Shown here in pieces: positions 18,950-27,651 of a DNA stretch of 64,000 bases. Below the pieces are notes generated by a model that saw only the letters and a program-made list of their open reading frames with translations, did no database searches and was not told the origin of the DNA. Position numbers and translations under genes: made by a program. The first letter of the stretch is position 1. Every line of letters starts with the position of its first letter. Source of the DNA: JAABRU01 sp050180235 (GTDB taxonomy: Bacteria > Desulfobacterota > Desulfobacteria > Desulfobacterales > Desulfococcaceae); contig JBFXEJ010000008.1 of assembly GCA_050180235.1 (NCBI GenBank), positions 39,523-103,522 of the forward strand. The letters are read 5' to 3'.

Positions 18950-19049
18950 AGCCCGGAAATAAATTTCCGGGCTATTATGTACCATCCCGATGGGACTTGT
19001 TTTGTCCCGCAGGGACAATCCATAATAGCCCGGAGATTCATCTCCGGGC
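18950..19049. repeat. Nested palindromic repeat after the ATPase gene
   Basis: Outer hairpins AGCCCGGAAATAAATTTCC...GGGCT (18950-18973) and agcccggagattcatctccg (19027-19049) flank a third, TCCCGATGGGAC/GTCCCGCAGGGA. ATAATAGCCCGG arms also pair across the unit. It may terminate the upstream gene, but there is no clean T run. Confidence 0.65.
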
Positions 19050-19094
19050 CCCAGGTGCGGTTTTTGAGCAGGGAATGTTCGGAAAGGAATATTC

Positions 19095-19123
19095 TTGACT
19101 CCCCGCCCGGATTGTCATATTTT
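19095..19123 (+). promoter_or_regulatory. Promoter of the Rpn-like gene
   Basis: -35 TTGACT (19095-19100), 17-nt spacer, -10 TATTTT (19118-19123). It fits transcription of a gene starting at the GTG at 19170. Confidence 0.5.
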
Positions 19124-19169
19124 AATTTATTGGTATTTATATGAAAAATTTCTTATCCGGAGAAAAACA

Positions 19170-20335
19170 GTGGAAAGCAGGAACGGATCGGACTGCGATC
19201 AGAATTACGACATTATTGTGAAATGGCTGGCCGGGGCATTGCAGGGACAGACGCTGGAGGTTCTGGGACTGGAAACCGGCCGGATTGAGGATGTTTTCGG
19301 GTTTGAGCCCGCTGAGATAAAAGTGACATCCGGACGCGCGGATGTCATGCTCCGTGATGACCGGGAGCACTTTTACCATATTGAGGAGCAGCGGAATCTG
19401 AGAAAATCCGACCTGTACAGCTTTGCGGCATACCATTTTCTGGGAGCAAAGCGGTGGGGGACAAAAATCACGGATGTGATCCTGGCCTCCGGCGATGTGT
19501 ATGCGGGAGAAAAGAGAATTGTCACAGACAGCGGCACATACAGTCCGGTTGTGGGTAGTGGAACTTTTTATGCTGATTTTTTTTAATTTATAAATCAATA
19601 TATTACATAAAATCAGCATGAACAGTATCATGGATGTATAGTATAACTGTCTGTATTTATTATATATGAACAAAAATCCGTATTTTTTGAAAACATAATA
19701 ATATAAGACAGTTAAATTTTAACCAGTTCGTGCAGACCCACTACCCGGTTGTGATTGACTTCAGCAGAAAGGACGGGTTCAGACGCCTGGAGGAAATACG
19801 GCAGGCCGTGGAAGAAGGTTCTTTTGCCAACTGGACAGAACTGGTCTTTCTGCCTCTGTACGGAAGGAAAAGCGGAAAAGAGCAGAGTGATCTGGCCGAA
19901 AAAGTGCTGAAATTTGAAACAGGGCTGCACCGGGCGCAGAAAATACCCGTGAATCTGCTGGCCGCCACTTTGGTCATGGCCAACCGGATCATTGACAAAG
20001 AACGCCTGAAAGAACTGTGGGAGGATGTAAAAATGCTGGATATTCTTGAAATTGCAAGGGAAAAAGGCATGGAAGAGGGGGAAGTCCGCGGGATGGAAAA
20101 AGGCATGGCAGTTGGAGAAGCCCGCGGGATGGACAAAGGAAAAACAATGGGAATACTGGAAAACACACGCGAAATGATCACGGACGCGCTGATTGAGAAA
20201 TTCAGTCTGATTCCGCCGCATGTTTCAGAACGGATACGCAGCACAGAAAACCGGGATGTTCTGAAGGGTCTGTTCCGCCAGGTTTTCCGGTGCGGGAATC
20301 TGCAGGAGTTTGAAAAGATTCTGAATCAGGTATGA
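19170..20335 (+). pseudogene. Rpn-family nuclease-like gene interrupted by a MITE
   Basis: Two halves in different frames (19170-19553 and 19754-20335) join seamlessly if the 192-bp MITE and one 8-bp duplicate are removed: ...GTYSPVV then IDFSRKDG.... The restored product is about 325 aa. It resembles the Rpn/PD-(D/E)XK family of recombination-promoting nucleases: an N-terminal VKWLAGALQGQTLEVLG segment, then ADVMLRDDREHFYHIEEQ with the acidic core. The C-terminal half has charged repeats MEEGEVRGMEKGMAVGEARG. The GTG start has GGAG upstream and follows a plausible promoter. The insertion truncates the protein about 10 codons past the break. Confidence 0.82.
19554..19745 (+). mobile_element. 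MITE copy 2, 192 bp, inserted in the Rpn-like gene
   Basis: Terminal sequences ggtagtgga...cccactacc with the 8-bp target duplication CGGTTGTG (19546-19553 and 19746-19753). It has the same length as copy 1 and is closely similar throughout. No transposase is encoded. Confidence 0.93.
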
Positions 20336-20346
20336 TTTCCTGTTTT

Positions 20347-20594
20347 TTCATCCCGTTTAGCCCCGAAGGGGCAAATTGATATAGCCCAGGCCAACGGCCT
20401 GGGAATACAGGACAAAAAATATGATAAGCCCTGAAAGGGCGGTTTATATAACGGTAAAATTCCGGAATCATTTATTAATGCGCCCTTTCAGGGCATGAAC
20501 TGTATTTTATTCAGTTTTCCCAGGGCCCTGCCCTGGGCTATATCCATCTGCCCTTTCAGGGCTTTCCTAAAATGCCTTTTCCTTAAATGGCATT
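20347..20594. repeat. Large palindromic repeat, copy A
   Basis: About 248 bp of nested hairpins: GCCCCGAAGGGGC, CCCAGGCCAACGGCCTGGG, GCCCTGAAAGGGC and gccctttcagggc, with CCCAGGGCCCTGCCCTGGG. A second copy lies at 43675-44126, where it is split by another element. The left terminus of copy A appears truncated relative to copy B. This repeat fills the 314-bp gap before the TIR gene, where I see no gene. Confidence 0.85.
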
Positions 20595-20649
20595 GGGGCG
20601 GAGCCCTGTAACGAGAGTATAAATTTCACAAATACACCGGATAAATCAC

Positions 20650-22419
20650 ATGCCTGATAAAAAACACATTCTGATCTGCCACGCGCGGGAAGATGACCGG
20701 GGAACAGACAGCACTCAGCCCGGCTGGGTCACGGCTTTTGCCCGGAATTTGCAGAAGCGGCTGGGTAGAGATGATCTTTCCATAGAAACCGCACTGCCCC
20801 AGTCCGCAGTTTCCATGAACAAACACGCGCTGCTTGCGGTGTTTTCCCCATTTTTTATGGATGCTTTGGAAAATGATCCGGAGTATGCGGATCTCAGAAA
20901 AATGCTCCTGCAAAGGGAAATTCCGGTTTACGGTATTGAAAAAACTGCTGTTGAGGAAAACCGCAAACCGGCAAAACTGCGGGACATTCCGCTTTTCCGT
21001 TTTTGGCCGGATAATAATGGGGATAAAGCGGATCAGGAATATTACAAATCTTTGGATGATCTGTATCGGGAAATCACAGGGGATTTTCCTCGGTCGGAAC
21101 TCCCTGAAATTCTCCCGGAAAAAGCCAAAAAGGTTTTTATCTGCTATGCGGAAGCCGATATTGCCATTGCCAGACAGATGTATGATAACCTGAAAAAGTC
21201 GGGACTTACACCCTGGATGGAAGATCGGGATTTGCTGCCCGGTCAGAATCGCCGTACATCCATATGGCAGAGCATTCAATCCTCTGCATATTTTATTGTG
21301 CTTCTTTCCAATAATTCTGTTGTCAAAGGTGATTTTAACCGGCAGCAGAAAATTGCATTTGAAATTCTGGATGAAATGCCTCAGTCAGATGTGTTTGTAA
21401 TTCCCGTCAGAATTCATGACTGTGAACCTGGGGCCATTCATTCCGGTTTTGTCAATATCCAAACCGCCGACCTATTCCCTTCTTACGAAGAAGGATTGCA
21501 GAAAATCCTGAAAACCCTGGGTGTGGAAAACAGCCCCGCGCAGGCATTGGAAAAACCGGACATCCGCAAGTCCGTGTATCTGGCCGAGGTTTCTTCGGAT
21601 CTTTTCAGGGAGCGGGAGGAAGTGCGACGGTATCTGGAGCAGGACGGGTATAAGGTGGTTCCGGAAACGCCCCTGTATCATCCGGATGCGAATCAGTATG
21701 CGGAAAGCGTGAGAAACGCGCTCAACCCCTGCATCGGATTTGTGCAACTGCTCAGCCTGCTGACCTGCCGGATGCACCCCGCGCAGCCCTGTTATGCAAA
21801 AATTCAGCAGGAATGCGCGGCAGAATCCGGCATTCCGCTCTTGCTGTGGCGGAAACCGGGGATTGATCTGAAAGACGCGGATGCGGATCACCGGAAACTG
21901 CTGGAAGGCCCGTCCGTGCTTGCGGTGCATATGGAAGAATTCAAGCGGGAAGTGAAGAATGCTCTTTCCAGAACCAGGGAAGTCAGACCGGTTTCCGGGA
22001 ATGAGACAAAACAGGTGTTTGTGTATCTGAATGCAGATAAAAAAGATGAACCGCTGGCACTGCAAATCGGTTCGCTGATGGACAGCATCAGAATCGGCTA
22101 TGCGCTGCCCCCTGAAGACGAACCTGATGAACGGTTTGAGGATTTTAAAGAGCATCTCTGCATCAGTGACGGGGTGATTGTGGTTTACGGTGAGGCGGTT
22201 GTGAATTGGGCGCGCAGGCTGTTGGTGGAATGCCGGAAGGCAGTATCCCGGAACCCGGATTCTCTGGTGGTGATTGCTGTGTATGAAGGCCCGCCGGAAA
22301 GCAAAACGCCCCTGAACTACAAACTGCCCGGCATGTTTGTCATGGAATGCCGGGACTGTATGAATACCGAGCTTTTCCGGCCCTTTTTTCAGGCCATGTG
22401 CCAAAGGAGGGCCTTATGA
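20650..22419 (+). CDS. Multi-TIR protein, partner of nSTAND1-WD40 NTPase
   Basis: A 589-aa protein made of four TIR or TIR-like Rossmann modules. Module 1 covers about residues 5-150 (HILICHAREDD). Module 2, about 158-290, is the most canonical (KKVFICYAEADIAIARQMYD, GLTPWMEDRDLLPGQ, FIVLLSNNSVVKGDF). Module 3 covers about 306-435 (KSVYLAEVSSDLFREREEV) and module 4 about 453-580 (DGVIVVYGEAVVNWARR, VIAVYEGPPESKTPL). In module 2 the usual catalytic Glu position after KGDFNR appears to be Gln, so NADase activity there is doubtful. Its TGA stop overlaps the ATG of the downstream NTPase by 4 nt (ATGA), implying coupled translation. I infer a signalling or effector role in a conflict system. Confidence 0.85.
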   Translation: MPDKKHILICHAREDDRGTDSTQPGWVTAFARNLQKRLGRDDLSIETALPQSAVSMNKHALLAVFSPFFMDALENDPEYADLRKMLLQREIPVYGIEKTAVEENRKPAKLRDIPLFRFWPDNNGDKADQEYYKSLDDLYREITGDFPRSELPEILPEKAKKVFICYAEADIAIARQMYDNLKKSGLTPWMEDRDLLPGQNRRTSIWQSIQSSAYFIVLLSNNSVVKGDFNRQQKIAFEILDEMPQSDVFVIPVRIHDCEPGAIHSGFVNIQTADLFPSYEEGLQKILKTLGVENSPAQALEKPDIRKSVYLAEVSSDLFREREEVRRYLEQDGYKVVPETPLYHPDANQYAESVRNALNPCIGFVQLLSLLTCRMHPAQPCYAKIQQECAAESGIPLLLWRKPGIDLKDADADHRKLLEGPSVLAVHMEEFKREVKNALSRTREVRPVSGNETKQVFVYLNADKKDEPLALQIGSLMDSIRIGYALPPEDEPDERFEDFKEHLCISDGVIVVYGEAVVNWARRLLVECRKAVSRNPDSLVVIAVYEGPPESKTPLNYKLPGMFVMECRDCMNTELFRPFFQAMCQRRAL

Positions 22420-25400
22420 CAGATTTTGCAAATTCCCCAGTCCACACCATGCCTTATCCTGGCCTGCGGCCTTTCCGCAGGAAAGAGGCCGATCTGTTTT
22501 TCGGACGGGAAGAGCAGGTGGAGCGGCTGCTGGAAATGCTTGCGCAGAAACGCTTTCTCGCGGTGATCGGGCCGTCCGGCTGCGGCAAATCCTCTCTGGT
22601 GGCGGCAGGACTGATTCCCGCGCTGGAACTGGGGCTGCTGAAAAACGCGGGGGAATACTGGAAAATCGCACAGATGCGCCCCGGTTCCGATCCCCTGAAA
22701 AACCTGGCCCGTAAACTGCTGGATGCAGAGGCTTTCGGGGACGCAAGAGGAAAAGACGAACAGTCCCTTGCGTTTCTGCGGGCCACCCTGCAGCGGGGGC
22801 CCAGGGGACTGGCCGAGGCTTTGGCAGAAACCCCGCTTCCGGAAAATCACAGCCTGCTGATTATTGCGGATCAGTTTGAGGAAATCTTCCGGTACCGCAG
22901 CCAGGTCATCAACGAGGCCGAGGCATTCACGGATCTGCTCCTGGCCTGTGCGGAACTGGAAAATGTGTATGTGATTCTTACCATGCGCTCGGATTTTCTG
23001 GGGGAATGCGCGCTGTTTCCCGGACTGCCCGAAGCCATGAACCAGAGCCAGTTTCTCACGCCCCGGCTTACCAGGGAACAGCGCAGGGGAGCCATTACCG
23101 GCCCTGCCGCCATGTTTGACGGAAACGTGGAACCCGCGCTGGTCAACCGGCTGCTCAATGACATGGCTGCAGAGGATACGGATCAGTTGCCCGTGCTGCA
23201 GCATTGTCTCATGCGCATGTGGACGCAGAAAGGCCAATCCCGCGGGACTGTGCTGACCGTGCAGGATTACGAAGCCGCAGGAACCATGACGCAGGCTTTG
23301 TCCAATCATGCGGATGATGCATATGCGGAACTGGGGGAAGAGGAAAAAGCAGTGGCAGAAGTGATGTTCAGGTGCCTCTGCGATTACGCGGGCGCAGGCC
23401 GGGACACCCGGCGCCCCGCGGCATTGTCCGAAATTGCGGATGTGTGCGGAAAATCCATACAAACCCTTGCCCCTGTGGTGCAAACCTTTCAGAAAAACGA
23501 CCGCTGTTTTCTGTTTAAGAATGCCGATGGCATTACAGACATCAGCCACGAAAGCCTGATCCGGCAGTGGGAAACGCTGAGAAAATGGGCAAAAGAAGAG
23601 GCGGAATCTGCGGATAAATACCGGCGGCTGGAGCAGACCGCACAGTTGTGGAAAAAAGGGGAAGCCGGGCTGCTGATAAGTCCTGAGCTGGATATGGCAC
23701 TGAAATGGAAGGAAAAGCAGAAACCCGTTAAGCAATGGGCTGCGCGGTATGGGGATCATTTTGATCTGGCAATGGAATTTCTGAATGCCAGTGAAGTAAA
23801 ACAGAAAAAGGATGAAGAGGAGAAAAAACGGGAATTTCAGGAACGTACCCTTCATCTGTTTAACACATATCTGACCCATGCTTCCCTGCTTGTCAAAATG
23901 GAAGACTACGCGGCAGCCCGGAAAATTCTGGAGCAGAGCCGGGAATTGGATAAGGAAATTCCCGCAACACGGCGCCACGCGCGCAACCTGCTGGCCTGGT
24001 TTACCGACCTCATGGGCGGAACTGCGGAAAAGGTGTATCAGGGCGCAGACGTGCCTTTGTTTAATGTTGCCATCAGCCCGGACGGGAAAATCCTGGCTGC
24101 GGTAGGGGAAAAAGGAACCGTGGTTCTGTTTGATGCGGAATCCGGGGAAATCATCAGGCGGTTGGAAGGGCATGAGAAAGATGTTGGACAACAAGGCGCA
24201 GTCAGGGCAGCAGTTTTTCATCCGGATGGCAAATGGCTGGTCACAGCCGGAGATGACAGCCGCATCATCTTCTGGTCAGTGCCGGATGGGGAAAAACTTC
24301 GGGAGATACAGGCTCCGGGTAAAATATGGGAAATGGCTCTCAGTACTGACGGAAAAGTATTGGCAAGCGGCGGAACCGATAATGATGTCACCTTATGGAA
24401 TGCGGAAAGCGGTAAAAAAATCCGTACCATGCAGGGACATGGAGATAGCATAAAGAACCTTGCCTTCCACCCGGACGGAACCCTTCTCGCCAGCGCATCC
24501 TTAGACCATACTGCCATAATCTGGGATGTGAAAACCGGTAAATCCATCCACACCCTTCGCCGTCATACGAATCAGGTTTTAAACGTGGCATTCCACCCGG
24601 ACGGCAACATCTTAGCCACCTGCGGCTCTGACAGAAACATCATCCTGTGGGAAAGCGAAAGCGGCAGACCAATGGCCGTTTTGCAGGGACATGAAAACCT
24701 CATCCTCGGACTTGCCTTCACACCATCCGGAGACCGCCTGATTTCCGGCAGTTTTGACCGCACCATACGAGTATGGGACACAGAAACCGGAGTAACGCTC
24801 CGGGTATTGCAGGGCCATGAAGCCGGTGTGGTAAGATTGGCAGTAAAGGGAAACCATATCTTCAGCGCAGCCAATGATATGACCGTGCGGCGGTGGGAAA
24901 TTCCCTCTCTCTCCCTTCAACAAAATATTCCCCTCCCCTTGTGGGATGGGTTAGGGGAGGGGGAAAAACAACAACCTGAAACAAAAGACGGTTTTCACCC
25001 TCCCCCTACCCCTCCCTCAAGGGAGGGGAGTTTTTATTCCATGCTGATAGCGGATATGCCAAGCGAACCCGCATCCTCTGCCATTTCACCGGACGGCTCA
25101 TTTGTTGCGGTCGGTTTTGCCAATGGCGGGCTTTGCCTGTACAGCCTGCCTGAAGTTCAGCAGATATGGGAAGTATCGGAAGCGCATTCAAAAGATACAC
25201 AACGCATGACCTTCAGCCCTGACGGAAAACATCTTGCCACTGCCAGCTTTGACAACACCGCCAAACTCTGGCAGGTCAGTGACGGAAAACTGCTCCAGAC
25301 TTTTACCGGCCATACCAATGCCGTCCACGGCATTGCCTTTTCCCCGGACGGCAGCCGCATAGGCACCGCGAGCTATGACGGACGAATCGGCTTATTTGAC

Positions 25401-25952
25401 ATCCGCACGGGAAAAGGGCAGTTTCATGAGGCGCATGAGGGCATTGATATAAATTCGGTTGAATTTGATTCAGGCGGGGAAAAACTGCTCAGTAGTTCTG
25501 ATCAAAATGTAAGGCTCTGGGACATCCGCCAATGGCCGCCCGCACTTTTGCAGGATTTTCCCAAATCCGCAGATAATATCATGTGGGCCGCCATCAGCCC
25601 GGACGGAAGCCGGGTGGCGAGAGTTGGGCGTGATTTTATTGTTCATATTTTCAGCACAAAGGACGGCACCGAAACCCAAAGGCTGGTCGGTCATGAAAAC
25701 ATAGTTTTTCGCGTGACCTTCAGCCCGGACAGCGGGCAGATTGCCACCGTAAGCGCAGATGCCACCGTGCGCTTCTGGGATTTGGAAACCGGGGAATGCC
25801 TTTTTACCCTTCAGTTGCCAGCACCGCCGTCACCATATCCCGTTCGCCTCTGGGACTTCACCTTCCGCTGCACCCCCACCGGCTGCTGGCTGGCCGTGCC
25901 CCTCACCCGCGGCAAGCTGGTGGTGTATCATATGGGAATGATTTATGACTGA
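22416..25952 (+). CDS. nSTAND1 NTPase with two seven-bladed WD40 propellers
   Basis: An 1178-aa regulatory NTPase. The PGLRPFRRKEADLFFGREE segment is typical of nSTAND1 proteins. Walker A (GPSGCGKSS) is near residue 51 and Walker B (LLIIADQFEEIF) near 150. A winged-helix-like region with ISHESLIRQWETLRKW lies near 390, then a charged coiled coil. From about residue 545 I count seven WD units, a linker, then seven more, the last ending VVYHMG. The linker (residues 838-872) is encoded by a dispersed CCCTCCC palindromic repeat read in frame. The ATG at 22416 has AAAGGAGG upstream and overlaps the TIR gene stop. It is the likely sensor-switch of the pair; the trigger is unknown. Confidence 0.88.
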   Translation: MTDFANSPVHTMPYPGLRPFRRKEADLFFGREEQVERLLEMLAQKRFLAVIGPSGCGKSSLVAAGLIPALELGLLKNAGEYWKIAQMRPGSDPLKNLARKLLDAEAFGDARGKDEQSLAFLRATLQRGPRGLAEALAETPLPENHSLLIIADQFEEIFRYRSQVINEAEAFTDLLLACAELENVYVILTMRSDFLGECALFPGLPEAMNQSQFLTPRLTREQRRGAITGPAAMFDGNVEPALVNRLLNDMAAEDTDQLPVLQHCLMRMWTQKGQSRGTVLTVQDYEAAGTMTQALSNHADDAYAELGEEEKAVAEVMFRCLCDYAGAGRDTRRPAALSEIADVCGKSIQTLAPVVQTFQKNDRCFLFKNADGITDISHESLIRQWETLRKWAKEEAESADKYRRLEQTAQLWKKGEAGLLISPELDMALKWKEKQKPVKQWAARYGDHFDLAMEFLNASEVKQKKDEEEKKREFQERTLHLFNTYLTHASLLVKMEDYAAARKILEQSRELDKEIPATRRHARNLLAWFTDLMGGTAEKVYQGADVPLFNVAISPDGKILAAVGEKGTVVLFDAESGEIIRRLEGHEKDVGQQGAVRAAVFHPDGKWLVTAGDDSRIIFWSVPDGEKLREIQAPGKIWEMALSTDGKVLASGGTDNDVTLWNAESGKKIRTMQGHGDSIKNLAFHPDGTLLASASLDHTAIIWDVKTGKSIHTLRRHTNQVLNVAFHPDGNILATCGSDRNIILWESESGRPMAVLQGHENLILGLAFTPSGDRLISGSFDRTIRVWDTETGVTLRVLQGHEAGVVRLAVKGNHIFSAANDMTVRRWEIPSLSLQQNIPLPLWDGLGEGEKQQPETKDGFHPPPTPPSREGSFYSMLIADMPSEPASSAISPDGSFVAVGFANGGLCLYSLPEVQQIWEVSEAHSKDTQRMTFSPDGKHLATASFDNTAKLWQVSDGKLLQTFTGHTNAVHGIAFSPDGSRIGTASYDGRIGLFDIRTGKGQFHEAHEGIDINSVEFDSGGEKLLSSSDQNVRLWDIRQWPPALLQDFPKSADNIMWAAISPDGSRVARVGRDFIVHIFSTKDGTETQRLVGHENIVFRVTFSPDSGQIATVSADATVRFWDLETGECLFTLQLPAPPSPYPVRLWDFTFRCTPTGCWLAVPLTRGKLVVYHMGMIYD
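24930..25030 (+). repeat. Palindromic repeat embedded in frame in the WD40 gene
   Basis: About 101 bp from cccctccccttgtggg to gaggggag, translated as PLPLWDGLGEGEKQQ and HPPPTPPSREGS. The right half recurs in reverse orientation at 3864-3898. It preserves the frame and falls between WD units 7 and 8. Confidence 0.85.
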
Positions 25953-26233
25953 GGTTGCTCCTATGGATAAATCCATAGGTTATTCATAATGTTGCACCCG
26001 TTCCCACGCTTTGTGCGGGAATGCAGTCAGGCAGGGTGGGCACGTCAGTGCCCACCGTTTCGTTTTGTTTCATAAGCCTGACGGGTCAGGTTCCGCTTTT
26101 GCCACGGCTTTTTTGCACAAAAACAAAAAGTCAGGTAGGGTGGGCACGTCAGTGCCCACCATTTCGTTTTGTTTCATAAGCCTGACGGATCAGGTTCCGC
26201 TTTTGCCACGACTTTTTGCACAAAAACAAAAAG
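25953..26233. repeat. Intergenic with a tandem 104-bp GTGGGCAC repeat
   Basis: Copies at 26026-26129 and 26130-26233 are nearly identical. Each has a GGTGGGCACGTCAGTGCCCACC-type hairpin followed by tttcgttttgtttcataagc. They are the reverse-orientation relatives of 6047-6260. A 'CGTTCCCACGC...GCGGGAATGC' palindrome lies at 25989-26024. No gene is present. Confidence 0.8.
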
Positions 26234-26260
26234 GGATTGCAGCATATGCTGCAATCCCTT
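26220..26260 (-). terminator. Rho-independent terminator of the tRNA operon
   Basis: Perfect palindrome AAGGGATTGCAGCAT/ATGCTGCAATCCCTT (26231-26260). On the minus strand it is followed by TTTGTTTTTGTGC, a T-rich tail. It lies 10 nt downstream of tRNA-Asp. Confidence 0.85.
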
Positions 26261-26269
26261 TAATTTCAG

Positions 26270-26347
26270 TGGCGGGAGCGACGAGACTCGAACTCGCGAC
26301 CTCCGGCGTGACAGGCCGGCGTTCTAACCGAACTGAACTACACCCCC
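26270..26347 (-). tRNA. tRNA-Asp (GTC)
   Basis: 78 nt including an encoded CCA. Anticodon stem-loop CCGGC-CTGTCAC-GCCGG gives anticodon GTC. The T arm contains GTTCGAGTC and the D arm TAGTTCAGTTCGGTTAGA. The acceptor stem pairs 5' GGGGGTG with 3' CGCTCCC, including wobble pairs. Confidence 0.95.
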
Positions 26348-26365
26348 GTATAAAACTGCTCTGTA

Positions 26366-26441
26366 TGGTAGGCGGAACAGGGTTTGAACCTGTGACCCTC
26401 GGCTTGTAAGGCCGATGCTCTCCCAACTGAGCTACCCGCCC
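26366..26441 (-). tRNA. tRNA-Val (TAC)
   Basis: 76 nt with an encoded CCA. Anticodon loop CTTACAA gives TAC. D arm TAGCTCAGTTGGGAGAGCA and T loop GTTCAAACC are canonical. It lies 18 nt upstream of tRNA-Asp on the same strand, so the two form one transcript. Confidence 0.95.
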
Positions 26442-26491
26442 TTTTTACCTCTGTCAGAAGTTCATGGGCTGTTCCCCAAAAAGATTTGGCG

Positions 26492-26520
26492 TATATATCA
26501 GCTTGCCCGGACAATGTCAA
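26492..26520 (-). promoter_or_regulatory. Promoter of the tRNA-Val/tRNA-Asp operon
   Basis: On the minus strand: -35 TTGACA (26515-26520, perfect), 17-nt spacer, -10 TATATA (26492-26497), about 45 nt before the mature tRNA-Val 5' end. Confidence 0.8.
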
Positions 26521-26732
26521 GCAGGATTTTTCATTTCGGATAATTTTTTATCCGGTTCCGGAATCCTAAAATTGAAATATAAAAAAAACAGATATTTAAA
26601 TCAAAGCCCCCGAAATCAGGAAAGTCCGCGCAGATCAGAAAAAATTATTTTTTCCGTCTCAGTCCACCCTGTGGTGGACTGAATCCCGAATCCGTCTTGC
26701 AGATATGTCCGGGTTTGTATATGGTGCTTTCC

Positions 26733-26948
26733 ATGAAAAATGAACATAAAAAACGATTACAGCGGTTGCCGCGGCTTCTGCGGATTATCATGGAAGTCAA
26801 GACCGCCCCGCGGCAGACAGTCCCCTGTCTGACAAAAAAACTGGGAATCAGTAAAACTCAGTATTACGAACTGATGTTACGCCACCATTTCAAAAATCAG
26901 CAGGTTACTGTATCCTCCGTCATTCCGGCGAAAGCCGGAATCCGGTAA
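26733..26948 (+). pseudogene. Truncated helix-turn-helix regulator
   Basis: The N-terminal 45 residues (RLLRIIMEVKTAPRQTV, KKLGISKTQYYE) resemble the winged-helix start of WYL/DeoR-type regulators. The reading frame then enters a 137-bp dispersed palindromic element at 26870 (giving the tail SVIPAKAGIR) and stops. A complete regulator would be several times longer. The start is placed at the ATG at 26733; 26697 is also in frame. It is a remnant, or at most a short HTH peptide. Confidence 0.55.
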
Positions 26949-27006
26949 TTTCAAAATGTTCCGGATACCGGCGTCCGCCGGTATGACGATGGTGCGTAAC
27001 ATCAGT
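26870..27006. mobile_element. 137-bp MITE-like palindromic element, copy 1
   Basis: Terminal inverted repeats ACTGATGTTACGCC / GGTGCGTAACATCAGT enclose hairpins ATTCCGGCGAAAGCCGGAAT and ACCGGCGTCCGCCGGT. A reverse-orientation copy of 136 bp is at 31918-32053. It interrupts the HTH gene. Confidence 0.8.
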
Positions 27007-27017
27007 TACTTATATCC

Positions 27018-27248
27018 TTACTGGTTTCCAAAACCGTTCTGCTCTCCGCAGTCCGGACAGCTCCAGGTGATACCGTTGCATGACAGTCCCCAGAAGTTCT
27101 CATTCATGCAGTCCTGGCAAATGGCAAAGCCGCAGTGGCGGCATTGCCAGAAGAAAGGCGCACTTTTCCTGCAGCAGTGGCAGATTGAGGCTTTGGCCCT
27201 GTTGCGTTTTTCCCTATACGATAATTTTTTTGACAATGAGTCGTTCAT
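27018..27248 (-). CDS. Small zinc-ribbon protein
   Basis: A 76-aa protein with Cys pairs CHCC, CRHC, CQDC and CPDCG, plus an additional single Cys, consistent with two zinc-binding ribbons. A basic N-terminus (LSKKLSYREKRNRAK) could bind nucleic acid or a partner. The gene overlaps the end of the CoA-binding gene by 35 nt in another frame, so the two are probably translated from one transcript. Function unknown. Confidence 0.7.
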   Translation of the reverse strand: MNDSLSKKLSYREKRNRAKASICHCCRKSAPFFWQCRHCGFAICQDCMNENFWGLSCNGITWSCPDCGEQNGFGNQ

Positions 27249-27651
27249 ATTCTATCTTTGTGCAGCGGTTCATAATTACATCTATGCCTGCGGCTGCAAG
27301 CTCCTTCGCGGCCTCTGTGTTCTCTATGCCCAACTGCATCCAGAACACTTTGGGTTTAAGGCGGATGGCTTCGGGAACATGTGCGGCAATCTGCCCGGAA
27401 TTGCGGAACACATCCACAATATCCACCGGTTCATGAATATCGTCAAGGGATTTCAGCGCTGGCTCTCCCAAAATCTCTTTCTGTCCCGGACGCACCGGAA
27501 TGATTTTGCATCCCTTTTCCTTGAGATACTTTGCCACTCTGTAAGAATCCCTGTCTGATTTGGGACTCAGACCCAGAACAGCGATGACCTTTGCATCTTC
27601 GAGTATCTGTCTGATCTCTCTGTCTGATGTGATGATTTTTCCTGTTTTCAA
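27214..27651 (-). CDS. CoA-binding domain protein (YccU-like)
   Basis: A 145-aa single-domain Rossmann protein of the CoA_binding_2 family. VIAVLGLSPKSDRDSYRVAKYL forms the nucleotide-binding start, followed by GCKIIPVRP, VDIVDVFRNS and KVFWMQLGIEN. It starts with TTG at 27651 with AAGGAG 5 nt upstream. The exact ligand and role in this family are unsettled. It is followed, with overlap, by a zinc-ribbon gene. Confidence 0.88.
   Translation of the reverse strand: MKTGKIITSDREIRQILEDAKVIAVLGLSPKSDRDSYRVAKYLKEKGCKIIPVRPGQKEILGEPALKSLDDIHEPVDIVDVFRNSGQIAAHVPEAIRLKPKVFWMQLGIENTEAAKELAAAGIDVIMNRCTKIEYERLIVKKIIV

Noticed and set aside
26026..26233. Tandem 104-bp repeats considered as CRISPR or origin iterons
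   Set aside because: Only two copies, with internal hairpins matching a dispersed repeat family; no cas or replication genes nearby.
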